This document shows, in pieces, positions 46,301-58,900 of a DNA stretch of 64,000 nucleotides. The translations under genes were made by a program, and so were the position numbers. Under the pieces are notes generated by a model, which was not told where the DNA came from, made no database searches, and was given only the letters and a program-made list of their open reading frames with translations. Origin of the DNA: Vitis vinifera. Taxonomy: Eukaryota; Streptophyta; Magnoliopsida; Vitales; Vitaceae. How positions within the stretch are numbered: position 1 is the stretch's first letter; the number at the start of each line of letters is the position of its first letter. Location: positions 8,645,001 through 8,709,000 of the forward strand of contig NC_081823.1 of NCBI RefSeq assembly GCF_030704535.1. Reading direction: 5' to 3'.

Positions 46301-47650
46301 TTGAAGTTCTCAAAGGTAGTGAAAAATAATTTATCGCTTGTCATATGTTTAGAATCATCACTATAAAAGTGCTAATCACTAGGTGTTTTATCCTTAAGTA
46401 CTAGAATGTCACACTTTCTAACCCAGACTTGTTTAATTAAGTAAAATTTGAGTTCTAAGATGGTTGGATTCATTGACTAGCATATTCTCTTTCTTCTTCA
46501 TCACTATATTTAACTAAAGTTTTTTTATTTAGTTTTTGGGGATTTGAGAAATGAGGTTGTGAAGGCAATGAAATTATTATTCTTGCTCTGTATTGGATTT
46601 GTGGATTCATTATCATTAGAGTCGAAGTCACTCCAAGTCACTTGCATTGTCTTTTTATTCTTTTTAGGAGTAAGGTAATTTGCAACAATGTGTTATTTTC
46701 CCTCACAATTATAACATTCAACTTGAGAGGTTTTTTTGAAATTTTTTTGGTGAGTTTTTATCTTTATTTTTCTTTCAAGAAGTTTTCTTCCCTTGACTCT
46801 TCTTTTGGATTTACTTTTTTTTTTTCAATTTATATATGTCTAAATTTTGTAACAAACACTAAAAATTTTAGGTTGAGTGAAATCAAACTCAATATTTTCT
46901 TTTGTGGCGTTTAGGGCTATCTCTTTAGTTTTCCTTGAGGATGAAAGAGTAATCTTGTAGGCTTGTAGGAAATTTACAAGCTCATCAACTCTCATTAAAT
47001 CAATGTTCTTATATTCATCATTGGTAGTTAGTTTAGGCCTGAATCTCTTAGGAAGATATCTATTTTTCTACCTACCTTTGACTAAAGAATCTTTTCTCCT
47101 AAGTAAAAGCAAGAAGTTATAATGCCACTAAGTTCAATATAAAAATCAAAGGTCTCTTTTCATTCATTTTTATGTTTTCAAATTAGCAATTAACATTTGC
47201 AATTTTGATAACTTCAAAGAGGAAGTGCCTTCATGATTAACTACTAATGTGTCTCATGCTTTTTTAGCATATTTACACGTTGTAGTCTTGTGAAACTCAT
47301 AAGGACTTACGTTATTAAAAATATAGTAAAAGGCTTTAGCATTGGCTTTACCACCCTCGTTATCTAATTTATTTTATTTTTGCTTAGGGTTCAATTCACA
47401 AGTTGGTCTACCATTCTTATCAGCAAATATGGGGGTAACCACCTGCATTCCATCGTGTTTCAAATTATTTTGCCTCACATTTTTGGGGAAAAATCCATCT
47501 AGACTTTTGAGTTAGAATAGTTATTTTCGTTAAAAAAAATGGTGGATAATTTATTGAAGTTTCCATTCTTTATTGTTCCATTGATCGAGACCTAAAAGCA
47601 AGAATTGGAAAATTTTAATTTTAAAATTTCACCTATTACGATACCACTTA
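46300..47650 (-). pseudogene. Older Copia gag and protease remnant
   Basis: The minus strand reads a degenerate primer-like site near 47632-47647 (TGGTATC followed by mismatches), then gag pieces (HEGTSSLKLSKLQMLIANLK, FRPKLTTNDEYKNIDLMRV, DELVNFLQAYKITL). A ruined zinc knuckle CYNCEGK follows, with a stop before the His and Tyr for the last Cys, then VTWSDFDSNDNES. Further left come protease-like SKHMTSDKLFFTTFENFK and VNFGDRSVAHVKG (about 46400-46300). Many stops and frameshifts show it is old. It is colinear with the integrase at 44517-45230. Confidence 0.7.
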
Positions 47651-49828
47651 AAAGTTTTTGTTTTAATTCATGAAACTGTTTATAGATGGATGAATAAATA
47701 GTTGAAGTGGGATATCCCCAATTAATAAATGGTATCTAATTTTAATTGATTCAATAAATACATCCCTAATGAGTAAAAAATGATCAATTTCACACATAAA
47801 ATAATCAATCACATGGTGAATATAGGATTTAAACTAGAAAAACCACCTAATGAGTTTCTCATAACATTTGTAGTTGTAAAAAATCATGGATGGTCGATCA
47901 ATTGCAAATAGTTCACTAAATCTAAAAGAAAACTTCACATTTAATTGATTTGAATGTGCCTACTCCTTAAGGTCTTATATTGATCAACACATATACTCTT
48001 TCTTCATGTTCTCGACATAGCACCTCACACTCTTTAGTGGAAATCTTAATCCCTTATTAAGGCTAGCGAATTGAACACCTTTTTTCATTGAAGATGTCTT
48101 TCAGGGTTGCTCTTGAAAGGTTGAGACTTGGAATATCAATGTTATAGGGATGACTAATCTCTTATGCGTCATATATACCAAAATAAACTTATATATCTAT
48201 TGGGTGTATTGATATTCGTTAAGGCTTTAGGGTGTGCATTGAAGATCCTAAACATATTGGAACCAATTAAAAATCAAAACTATGGTCTCATAGCGTGTTA
48301 GAAACTATACATAGGATTTGAATGTTCTTAAATCCAAATCTTTTTCCGCAAATGATGTTTTTAAACTTCATAATCTTCCACCAAATGGTTCCTTATTCGA
48401 TTCATGGTACTTGTGCACAATGATTACACACTTCTTGAGTGAGGGATATAGAAGCTAGTCTCTAAAAGACCAATTCTTGGAAAGATTAGAGTATAATCCT
48501 AAAATCCATGAGATTTATATAAACTCTTCCATGAGCTTAAGCAACTTTAGTCTAATTTAGGCAGGGGTAACTTAATGCAGTTCATTGGGTCCTAATTAAT
48601 TAATTAGCCATATTGAGTTCTAATTAATTAACTAGCCCAATCTAGAAAAAAAAAACTCATAACAGTTAATCATTAAATCCTATGTCACTTTACAATTTTA
48701 CCAAAATGTCCTTTACACATGAATGATTAGTTCTCCACAAAACCTCAAAATACATAATCATAAGTTCTATACAACCTTGCACTTTTATCAAAATGCTCTT
48801 ATGTACACATGATTAAATCTCCAATTCCCTCAAACCTTTGTGCCAACAAAGACTACGAGCTTAAACAGGGACATTGAGACTCAAAAGAAATTATTGATCA
48901 TAATCTATTTTTTTAAGTTGACTCAATATTTAGCTAAAGAGAGTTAATTGTACTTCAATATTCTATGTCGTTATATTGAAATAAAAATTGATCAAATATA
49001 ACTTAATTAATTCTTCTAGTATGTGACTTACTATTGATGGTGAAAATATCGGTTTTTATGGATATATCGATAAATAGATTTTATTGATATATCAAGATAT
49101 ATAAGAAAATATCAATAGATATTTTAATAAAAAAAATCGATGAACAAAATTAATTAAAACTTCAAAAAATGATAGAAAAACAATAATATATACATTGTTT
49201 TAAGGAAGAAATATATATATAGGTGTGTGTGTTAAATTTATAACATTAGAAAATAATATATTAAATTTGAAAACAAATTAATATTAAAATAAAATGTATT
49301 TAATCTTTTTTATTTAAAACTATTAAAAAAATTTATTTATAAATTTATATTTAATTTATTATATAAAATACATAATAATAATATAAATAAGCTAGATTTC
49401 ACGATAAATTTTTTTTCTGATAATAAGAAATGAAATAAAATTGCTATCGTAAAACTAATATGTCAATTGTTGTCACTTTCTTTGATCGAACTATTGGGCA
49501 TTTTTTAATAGGAAAGAAGGTTGGGTATATAAAAAGAGAAATAAAAGCAATGGAGAGGGTCTTCGAATAGAGAAAAAAAAGTAAAAGTAGTGTAGTTTAG
49601 AAGCAGAATAGATTATTCATTGGGCTGAATTAGTTTATTTATTGGGTTGGGCTGGGCTGGGCTGTCCAAGAAGCAATCCATGCAGATACATATAATTTCA
49701 GTCCCCTAATGAACACAAGATATGATGTGAAAAAACCACCTAACGACCTATTAATTATAAAATAAAAGTTGATTTAAATAATCCATTAATTATAAGAAGA
49801 TGGTAACCCATATCGGATTTTTCACTAC

Positions 49829-50107
49829 GGTGGTGTTTGTTTTTTTACTTAATTCTAAATAGAACCTTAATACTTAATAATATTAAATATTAGGTTGTTT
49901 GTTTTTGTAGTATTTTATTTCTATTAAGTATTAAAAAGTAAAAAAAAAACCATTATGTTATTTTTTCTATTTAGAAAAAGCCATATATTCTGGCTTTTTC
50001 TATTTAGTAAAAAGTTTATAATAAGTCATGAAAAAGTAAAAAAACAAACAACCTAAATTCTAAAACTAAATGGTTTTTACCAAAAAGCCAAAAAAACAAA
50101 CACCACC
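49829..50107. mobile_element. 279-bp MITE with 18-bp perfect inverted ends
   Basis: Both ends read GGTGGTGTTTGTTTTTTT inward, and the 18 bases match perfectly. TAC flanks it on each side (49826-49828, 50108-50110), suggesting a 3-bp target duplication as in PIF/Harbinger-type MITEs. Internal 'aggttgtttgtttttg' and 'caaaaaaacaaacaacct'-like segments form a second, nested inverted pair. Non-coding. Confidence 0.75.
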
Positions 50108-52862
50108 TACGAGAATCTTTGACTTTTATTAAAGTTGAGAGGTTTGAGAGATGGAGGCATAAACTCTAAAATGACTATATTCTTTCAGATTTTGTAGACT
50201 ATCAATTTTTAATAAAATATATCTATTTATACTTGAAAATAGTAATTAATTATGGAGAGTTCAAATGGATTTTGAAAGCTAAAGGTAGCATTTGAATGCC
50301 CACAATTATTTGGATATTTGATTTTATGTTTTTCTAACATTTTCTCTAAAATTTTCAACGTAATCTCATGTGATAACCATTCTATTAGCTTTACCATTCT
50401 TAAATGCATAAATCTCAATTGGTCAAAAGTCAATTTTGAAGTAATCCAAAGTTCAACAAACAAAATATATGATTTAAAAGTACGTTATCTCTAATAATTC
50501 ATAGTTTAATAAATAGACAAAATATTTTTTTAAAGATAATATTTGATTTTAAATATATATGAGATAATGTTTTATTCATATTAATATATATATATATATT
50601 TCCATGTTCATAATATTAATATCCAATTTATATCATAGGTCCCACAATTTCTTATATAATTTTATTTTCTTTTTCATTTTCATTTTTTGTCATATTTGTA
50701 ATATTGACATTCAATTTATCTCATGGGTCCTATAATATTTTTCAATTTTTTTTTTCATAAAACTGTTTTTAGTTTCACTAATAAACTTTTTAAAAATATC
50801 AAATTGGTGTTTAACATTTTTTTAGCTTATTTAAAAAAAAAATTAGGGTTAGAGAACTATTTTTTAAAATAGTTTTTTGTTCTCAAAATAATAATAATAA
50901 CAATAAAACATATTTAATAACAAGGACTCTTTCCTTTGTCAATTTAATGTTTTTAAAAAACATATTTTAATTATTTTATATTATTTTCACTTATTTTTTA
51001 AAAATTATTTAAAAAAAATAATTATACAAACATATAGAATGATTAAAATTAAAACATTAAACATAAAAATAATTTTTAAAACATATTTAATAATATTAAA
51101 AATAGGTTAAAAACATTTTAGGTTTTCAAACAAACTTTTGTTCAGTAGAACATCAAATAACAATTTTCAAAAATTATTTTTAAAAACTAGTTTTCGAAAT
51201 AACTACTAAATTAACTCTTATCATCAAGCATGTGTTTGACTTTGATTTCTATTTTTTTTTTTTTTAAATAGAAAACAATCAAATGAAAATGTGTCTTTTG
51301 GGTATACTTGTTTTCTATTTAAAAATTAATAAATAATAATAACGAACTTAATATTAAAACCGTAAGAATTTTTAAAACAATTTAAAAAAATTGAAGTATT
51401 AAAAAAAATTAATCTCTCAAATTTTAAAATTAATTTTTTTAATAACATTAGGAAGTCTACACTTATATATATATAATTTTTATTTTTTATATAAAAATTA
51501 TTACCATTTTTTCTATTTTTCAATAATAGTTGGTAAAATTTTGTTCACTTGATATGAGTCCAATCCAAGTAACACCAATGTTTGGAATAGTACATAGTTA
51601 TATGGATGGGATAAAGGTGGTTGATGGGTCATATGGAGACCAATGTGATTGAGCTCATTCCATGTTTCTCAATTGGAGGCAAGAAAGAAATCAGTGGACC
51701 ACTAGCCCGTTAGCCCTACCATCTCAAACCATTGTCACCGTGGCAATCATTTTAAAGCCCTATTAGTTTGAATTCTTTTCATGTTCAAACTTCAATCTAC
51801 CCCATCATTATATCAGACCTTCCTAAACTTGTCAAAATAAGCAAAAATAAAATTAAATAAATAATAAATAATTATTTTTATAAATCATGAAGAAGATCCG
51901 TAAAATGATTCATATTGAGTGATTTTATAATTAATTAATGATTTTTTTATGTTAATTTCATTCACCTCTCTCGAGGTTTTAATTAAATAAATTTAGTTTT
52001 CATAAGTTTGAAATTTCATCGTATACCTCCCTTATTTTGAGGAAGTTGATAAAATTTCAAATCTATGAAATTAAATTTATTTAGTTGAATCCTTAGAAGA
52101 GGTAAATGAAATTAGCCATTTTTTTGGGTTTCTGAATTTGACGAAAAGTTAGAGAAAATTGAAAAATTCAAACTGAAGCCAAAATTTTAAATTTTAAAGA
52201 ACATTATTAATATTATTATAAAAAATAGGACATAAATTCAAAATCTCATAAGTGTCTCAATTGTTATGAAAGAGACCAAAACAATGTGTAAAATATTTTA
52301 TAATTTAATTGGAAAATTTTAATCATGCTAAGAAAATAAAATGATAAAAAAAAACAACAATCGGCCACGTGGCGCTTATGATTTAACATCAAATCTGAAT
52401 AATCACATGCATTCTTGACGTGTGTAAATAGAGGCCATCAAAAAATTATTTTATTTGAAAATAGCATTTTCTTGGAAGTAATATTAATATATTTATTTAT
52501 TTTTATAATATTAAGGGCATTTTTTAAACATTATATTTGATTGTAGAGGTGATTGAAAGAGTATGGTGTTATGCAAAATCAATTTATTTCAACTAAATCA
52601 TTTATTAAAGTGTCCAAATCTCAAATATGTTGGATAATTAGATAGGTAATTTACATCATTACCCTCGGAGATTGGCAATATATGAGAGGAAAGGAAGGGA
52701 AAAGATGTCCACCCCAGTGGCCAAAAATGTAATTGCAGGTGAACTGGGAAAATTCTTTTCTAATATGCAGGGGAATAAAAGGTAGGCATTTTTTGGCTTT
52801 TGGGTTCACCCTCAAAAGAACAAAATACAAAAACTGGCTGTTCACCTTCTTTTGATCAACTT

Positions 52863-52914
52863 TTTAGAGAGAGAAAGAGAGAGTTTTTAGAGAGAGAAAC
52901 AGCGTAATCACACC
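52863..52914 (+). promoter_or_regulatory. GA-rich leader of the sirtuin gene
   Basis: Two blocks of 'agagagagaaa' (52867-52884 and 52890-52900) directly precede the ATG at 52915. They are probably 5' untranslated sequence. GA/CT repeats near plant transcription starts are common, and binding by GAGA-type factors is only a possibility. Confidence 0.4.
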
Positions 52915-55900
52915 ATGTCTCTGGGCTACGCAGAGAAGCTTTCATACATAGAAGATGTGGGCAAAGTTGGAATGTCAGAAATTTGTGACCCACTCCATGT
53001 TCTGCAGGAAAAAGTAAAAATTTTCTCTCCCATTCCCTCGTTTTCTCTCATATTTTCTTGCCTATCCCTCTACTTTGTCTTGTAAGTTGGTGTATTAGTT
53101 GAAAACCTTGATGATTGCTTTGAAACTGCAATACCCATTCGAGTTACTTAGGTTTTGTGCTTGAGAGTTGGAGAAAGTGTGGTGCAATTGTTCGCGGTGA
53201 GACCTAGTTTGTTTTGCTGTACTGTATTGTCATGTGGGATCTGATGTTTGGGTGCTGACATTCATACCTATTGTGGCTGAATTTCATTTGGCCTAAACAG
53301 GTGCAATGTATTAATTTTGTTGGTATTGAAGTTGAAAGGTTTGATCTTGATTGCTTGCAATGTATTCTTGTATTTTAGCTTGGCCATGACTCTGTTTTCC
53401 TCATAACTTGTTATTAGTTGATTGGTTTGATGTTGGCTCTGAAACTGCCACACACATTAAAGTTACTTAGATTTTGTGCTTGAGAATGGGATGATAACTG
53501 GTGCTATGGTTCACAGTGAGACCTAGGATGGTGTGTTGTACCATGTTGACATATTGGATCTGATCTTTGGGTTTGGAATTCATAGGCACTTTACTGAATT
53601 TCATTTGTTTAAAATTGGTGAATGTGTCAATTTTGTTAGTGCTAAAATGGAAAGTTTTGATTTTGATTCTTTAAATCTATCATATTTTCTTGCCTATGTC
53701 TCTGTTCTTTTAATTTTAAATTGATGATTTTTCTCACACATACCCATTAGAGTTTCTTAGGGTTTGTGTTTGAAAGTTGGAGAAAGTGTGGTACAGTTGT
53801 TCACTGGTTTGTTGTACCATTTTGTTTGTGGTATTTGATCTTTGGGTATTGGATTTTTACCCATTGTGTTTAATTTTATTGTTGTTGAAGTTGAATGTTG
53901 TGATCCAGGTTAATTGCTTAACTAGCTATTGTAGTTGAATTGTTTGCACCAGTCTTGATTGCCCACAGGCATAGTTCATGGGAATAATCAATGCCAATTT
54001 TCCTTTCTGGTTAATGAAATATATTGTAGGTGAAAGACTATTATGGAGTAAATATAATTTAGAAAATTGAATGTTGAACAACGGTTTGCCTTGGGTCTAG
54101 CTTGAATGGAATATCACACGAAAGCTTGGGGTTCATGAAGAACCCCTTAAAGTTTTTTTATATAGAAAAATCATTTTTTTTAATACAACTATCTTTTTTC
54201 TCTGGTTCATATCAATTTACGACAAATATGATGTACTGGATTTCTCCTATTATTTATGAATTTCTTTAATTTATCTTGATTTTTTCATCAAATGTTGTAA
54301 ATCAAAATACATCCCCTCAAATTTCAGTTATACTCAAGTAAATCTCATATATTCTGTGTGCTGTGAATATTTCTTGATGTTCATAAATTATTAGGATTAA
54401 TTTGCTACAAAAATAGACATTTTAATGTTTTCATCAGATGCATTTCATTGCTTAATGTCAAAATTCTTCTTGGATTCAATGGGTGATTCCTGATATTCTC
54501 TTGACTGATTCTAAACTTTTGAATTGTTCCAATGCTGGATAATTCTTATATTTTTTTCTATTGTCATAGATTCTCAGAAATATATTTTTTGATTAGCAAG
54601 CAAAAAATATGTACTTACAACAACTAGCAAAAGGGCACACCAAGTTACATAGTGCGTATACAAAAGGCATCAAATGGTAAAAAGCAAGAAAGAAATAAAA
54701 AACAACTCCCTCCCCTTACTTAGCAGCCAATCAATCAATAGTCTGTGATAGACATTGGCACCTCATGTGTGCATGTTCTAACCTAATCCAAAAAAGTGCA
54801 CATAAAAGAGGTTTTGAGCACATAATTTGTTATTCCATATCTTCAAATGACTCTAATTTGCCTCATTCCAAATTGTCTAAAATAAGCACAATAGAGCAGC
54901 CCTCCCTGCTTTGTTTTGTCTCTTACCGATAAAGGACCTATGCCAACTTAAAGGAGTGACTCTTATTGAAGAATGCGTCATTTAAACTAATCCCAAACAA
55001 AGGAGAAAATCAGCTGTCATGTGATTCTTGCTTTACTGGAATGAAGAAGCATGTGATTAACTGGTTCTTCTTCATCTTTAAACATGTAACATCTATTCTT
55101 AATGTCTGTGCTCTCCTTTTTTGACAATCTAGAAAGAGAAAATATTAAAAGCGCCACAAGAACCAGCACATTGGAGTACACAGGACATATGCAATGGGTG
55201 CCAAGAGGCAAAGCAAAAAAGGGGGAAAACAAAAAAACTACTCCCTTCCTTGACAGAAACCCAACCATTCTACAAAATCAATTAAAGATAGAAAAAATCA
55301 ATGGAAACCTATATTGAAGCTGATCGAGCCAATTTTGTCACTGACCGGAGATCCACTAGTGGGTATTGCACGTTTATTGGAGGCAATCTTGTCACATGGA
55401 GAAGGAAGAAACAATTAGTGGTGACCAGATCATCAATGGCTCAAGGTATCTATGAACTACTTTGAATAAGGATGATGCTCTTTGATTTGGGAATGAATTT
55501 GGAAGGTCGGATGAAGTTATATTGCAACAACATGTCAAACATAAGCATTACCCATAATCTTGTCCACTATGACTGACCTAAACATGTGGAAAAAGATTGA
55601 CATTTCATCAAGGAAAAATTGGAGAACAGAGAGATTTTGATTCCCTATGTTGCTTCAAAGGGTCAACTTGCTGATTTTCTCATAGAAAGGTTGCTGAGTT
55701 CTACAATTAAGAATGTTCTAGGCAAGATGAGAATGAAAAATATTTTTGAGCAAGTTTGAGAAGTGTTGAAAATATGCAGGCTGATGTGTAGGCTGTAAAT
55801 TCTCCTTGGTGGGTAGGCTAATTTGATAGTTTCCTTGAATAATTTCATAGAGCTGTAGGTATATCCCTATTGTAATCTCAATATCTATATGAATGAAATT

Positions 55901-58900
55901 CAAATTTCTCCATACTAACTTATCTATACTAGATCAATTCTTTTCTCATACATATGCAAATTATCTTTAGTTATTCAACCACAATAATATTACATTTGGT
56001 GCTTTATTTAATAAACACCCAACTAGACCTCTTAAACCACTCCACATATAGGCAGTAGTCTCATTTTAAATGATATTATTTTACTAATTAATAATAATAA
56101 ATTACACTAAAGGTTTTCGATGCTTCAGTTAGTGTATACCACTTCGATTTGTTGTTCTCTCTCTCTCTCTCATTGTCTGTCTGTCTCTTTCTTTTTCTTT
56201 TAATTTTTACACAAATGGTTTTGTTGGTTTGCTAGATTAATGGGAAGATGCTTTAAAATCTAATGGCTATAAGGTAAGTAGAAGTAAGACGGGAATATGA
56301 GGTCTCAGGTTTGAGTCCTTAGATTATGCCATATAAATTTTTTGGGGAGAGGAATTATGTATATGTATTTGCCCTAGTCCTTGTGCGTTTTCATGTTATG
56401 TAAAAATAAAATATGGATTACGTGAAATTTAGCTTTAGTAGAGCTAGGAACATAATTGAGGGATCAATAAAGTCATTCCTAATGAGATACACAAATGAGG
56501 GGTCAATAAAAAATGGATGCACATGAGATACCCAAGATGGGAGAGCAAAAGAAGAGCAGTTTATTTATTCTCTCTTTTTTTGATCATCCATAAAGAGATG
56601 TAGATTGAGGTGGATCTTGCTCATAGAATAAGATGAGATATATTATGCTATGAGCCTATGTAGAACCTGACAGTACTGTTGGTCAATTGCATCTCGAGGT
56701 TCTTAGACTAGACTGACCTCCAATGGCAAGCTTACAATACTCATCCAACCTTAAGGGATGTGATGGTTTTCTTTTCCTCTTATTACTTGAAGGATATATA
56801 TTGGTAGCTGCTAGAAGGATACAATAATTATATTCTATATTTGTTCTATCTCAAAGTAGAGTGGAATCCATACGAGCTATGCACATGACTTGAAGTTTGA
56901 GGAAACAACGTAAAACTTCTTGTTGTCTATTTTCAACAATAGTTGTTTTTCATAACAGGATGGACAGACTGGAGAAATGCATTAATGGTGACTAGGGAGC
57001 TGGGAGCATAGCCTTAACCCCTTTTTTAGGGCTTAAGATCAACTTAGAGAAGGGCAGTCTTTTCAGTATTAATATAAGCCAAGATCCGATATTTAGGTTG
57101 GCTTTGATGCTTGACTGTAAAGTTTCAAAAGGACACTGCACAAGTTTTACAAGACTTTTCCTCACAAACTCGCTTTGTGATGGGTAATGGGGAGAGAATT
57201 CATTTTTGGAAAGATTTGTGGTGGGGTGATCTACCATTGTATTCATAATTTTCAGGTCGCCATAGAGTTATCACAATGAAAATCTCATCATTTTAGTTGT
57301 CCTTGGGAACTCCTCTCCACTTTCTTGGAACCTTAACATCTGCTGAAATCTCACTAATAAAGAAATTGAAACCTTTGAAAGATTCATGTCCTCACTCACT
57401 TTTGTGTACTTGTCTCTTTCTGCCGCAGATTTAAGAGTTTGGTCTTTATCCTCTTCAGGTTTATTCTTAGTAATTTTTTTTTTCCCTCGCCTTATCCAAT
57501 TTATTAAATCCATTCTTGTCCTTTCCGGCCAAATTTTTATGGAAATCAAAAGCCCCTTCAAAGGTTAAGGCCTTTGCCTGGTTAATGATGCACAAGAAGG
57601 TAAGTACCAATGATATGCTAATAAGTCTCTTAGTCTTTATTGGTGCATCTTATGCATGGGAAGTGGAGAATTGATCAACCATTTTTTTCTACATTGTTCG
57701 TTAACATTGGGGTTTTGGCACAAACTTTTTAGTTTGGTCAAGATGGATTGGATTCTACCCATGAGTATTTGTGATATGATGACTATCTCATTTAGTGGTT
57801 TGGGAAGTTCTATCAAAGCAAAGGCTTTTTGGCAAATTGCTTATCTCATTATACTTTGGATTGTGTGGCAAGAAAGAAATGCTAGCTTTGAGGAAAACTA
57901 GAAAATGGAAGAGATGTTGTGGAATCTACTTCACTTCTATTTCTCCTTATGGGCCTCTTGTACCGTCGCATTTAGAGACGTTCCACTCAATGTTATTCAA
58001 CTCTGTTGGCTTTTGGTTTCTAGTTCAAAAGGGGTGGATAACATTGAGAGGAGTTGAGTCTGGTCTTGAGGAGATTTGTGTATGCCTTTGTGTATATTTC
58101 TCCTTCTATATTGGAGGTGTTTAGTCTTATTGTGATCAGTAATTTGTATTTTGTGAGGAGGACTTCTCATCCTTCTCTTGTACTTTTTATCATAATTGAC
58201 ATATCTTTTGTTTCTGATTAAAAAAAAAAAAAAGCATTAACAGTGTTGTGTGATCGTTGACAATTGAGTTGAAGGAAAAATTTTGAAATGTTTGTATGGC
58301 ATGCCTTAGTTATGGCACAGAATACTACGTTGTTACAAAACAAACATCCAGTAAGATGAATGTCACTGAAATGAGGATGTGAAAATGGATGAATGTTAAG
58401 AAAAAAGATAGAATGGGAGATGAATGCATGGTTTTGAAGCTTGAGGTAGCGTTGGCTAAGGGTGGGATGGGAAAATGTTGTCTGAGATAGTTTAGTTATA
58501 TTCATTCAAGATCATTGTTTGTATTACTATGGAAGAATGATTTGATTCAGGTTGAAGGCTCTAAAAGAGGTAAAAGCAAAAGTGGGTTATGGAATTGATG
58601 GAAACACACAATAGGTTATGATTTGATAGAAGGCATGGGATCTAAAAGGTGAAGAAAAGGATTTGCATACCAGTACAAAATTAGTTAGGATATTAAACTT
58701 CTACAATCATGTTCATCCATATTATTTAAAAGTTATATTGAGTATTAGTAAGTTCAATATGGTTAGCTTAAAAAAACAATTGAAGATCTATTCTCATAAC
58801 TAGGGACATTGCTTTTTAGTAGGGAACGCTGCTAACTAGTATCTACTTTCATAATAGCTTTGCATTTTTGTTGACTAATTTACCTTTTTGGTTCTTCTTA

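Larger units (their letters stand above)
47651..52914. other. Intergenic, retroelement debris and AT-rich DNA
   Basis: The part from 47651 to about 49000 may include the decayed 5' LTR of the older Copia element, but no boundary could be set. The rest is AT-rich with a MITE (49829-50107), short TA runs and low-complexity sequence. The last 100 bases before 52915 are the SRT1 leader. No gene was recognised. Confidence 0.45.

Noticed and set aside
56230..56340. tRNA gene or SINE suggested by 'ggtctcaggtttgagtcc'
   Set aside because: A B-box-like segment is present, but no matching A box at the right distance and no cloverleaf could be drawn.
57795..58124. 109-codon plus-strand ORF near the LINE 3' end
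   Set aside because: It is an out-of-frame reading of the LINE. The homologous reading lies in the neighbouring frames.
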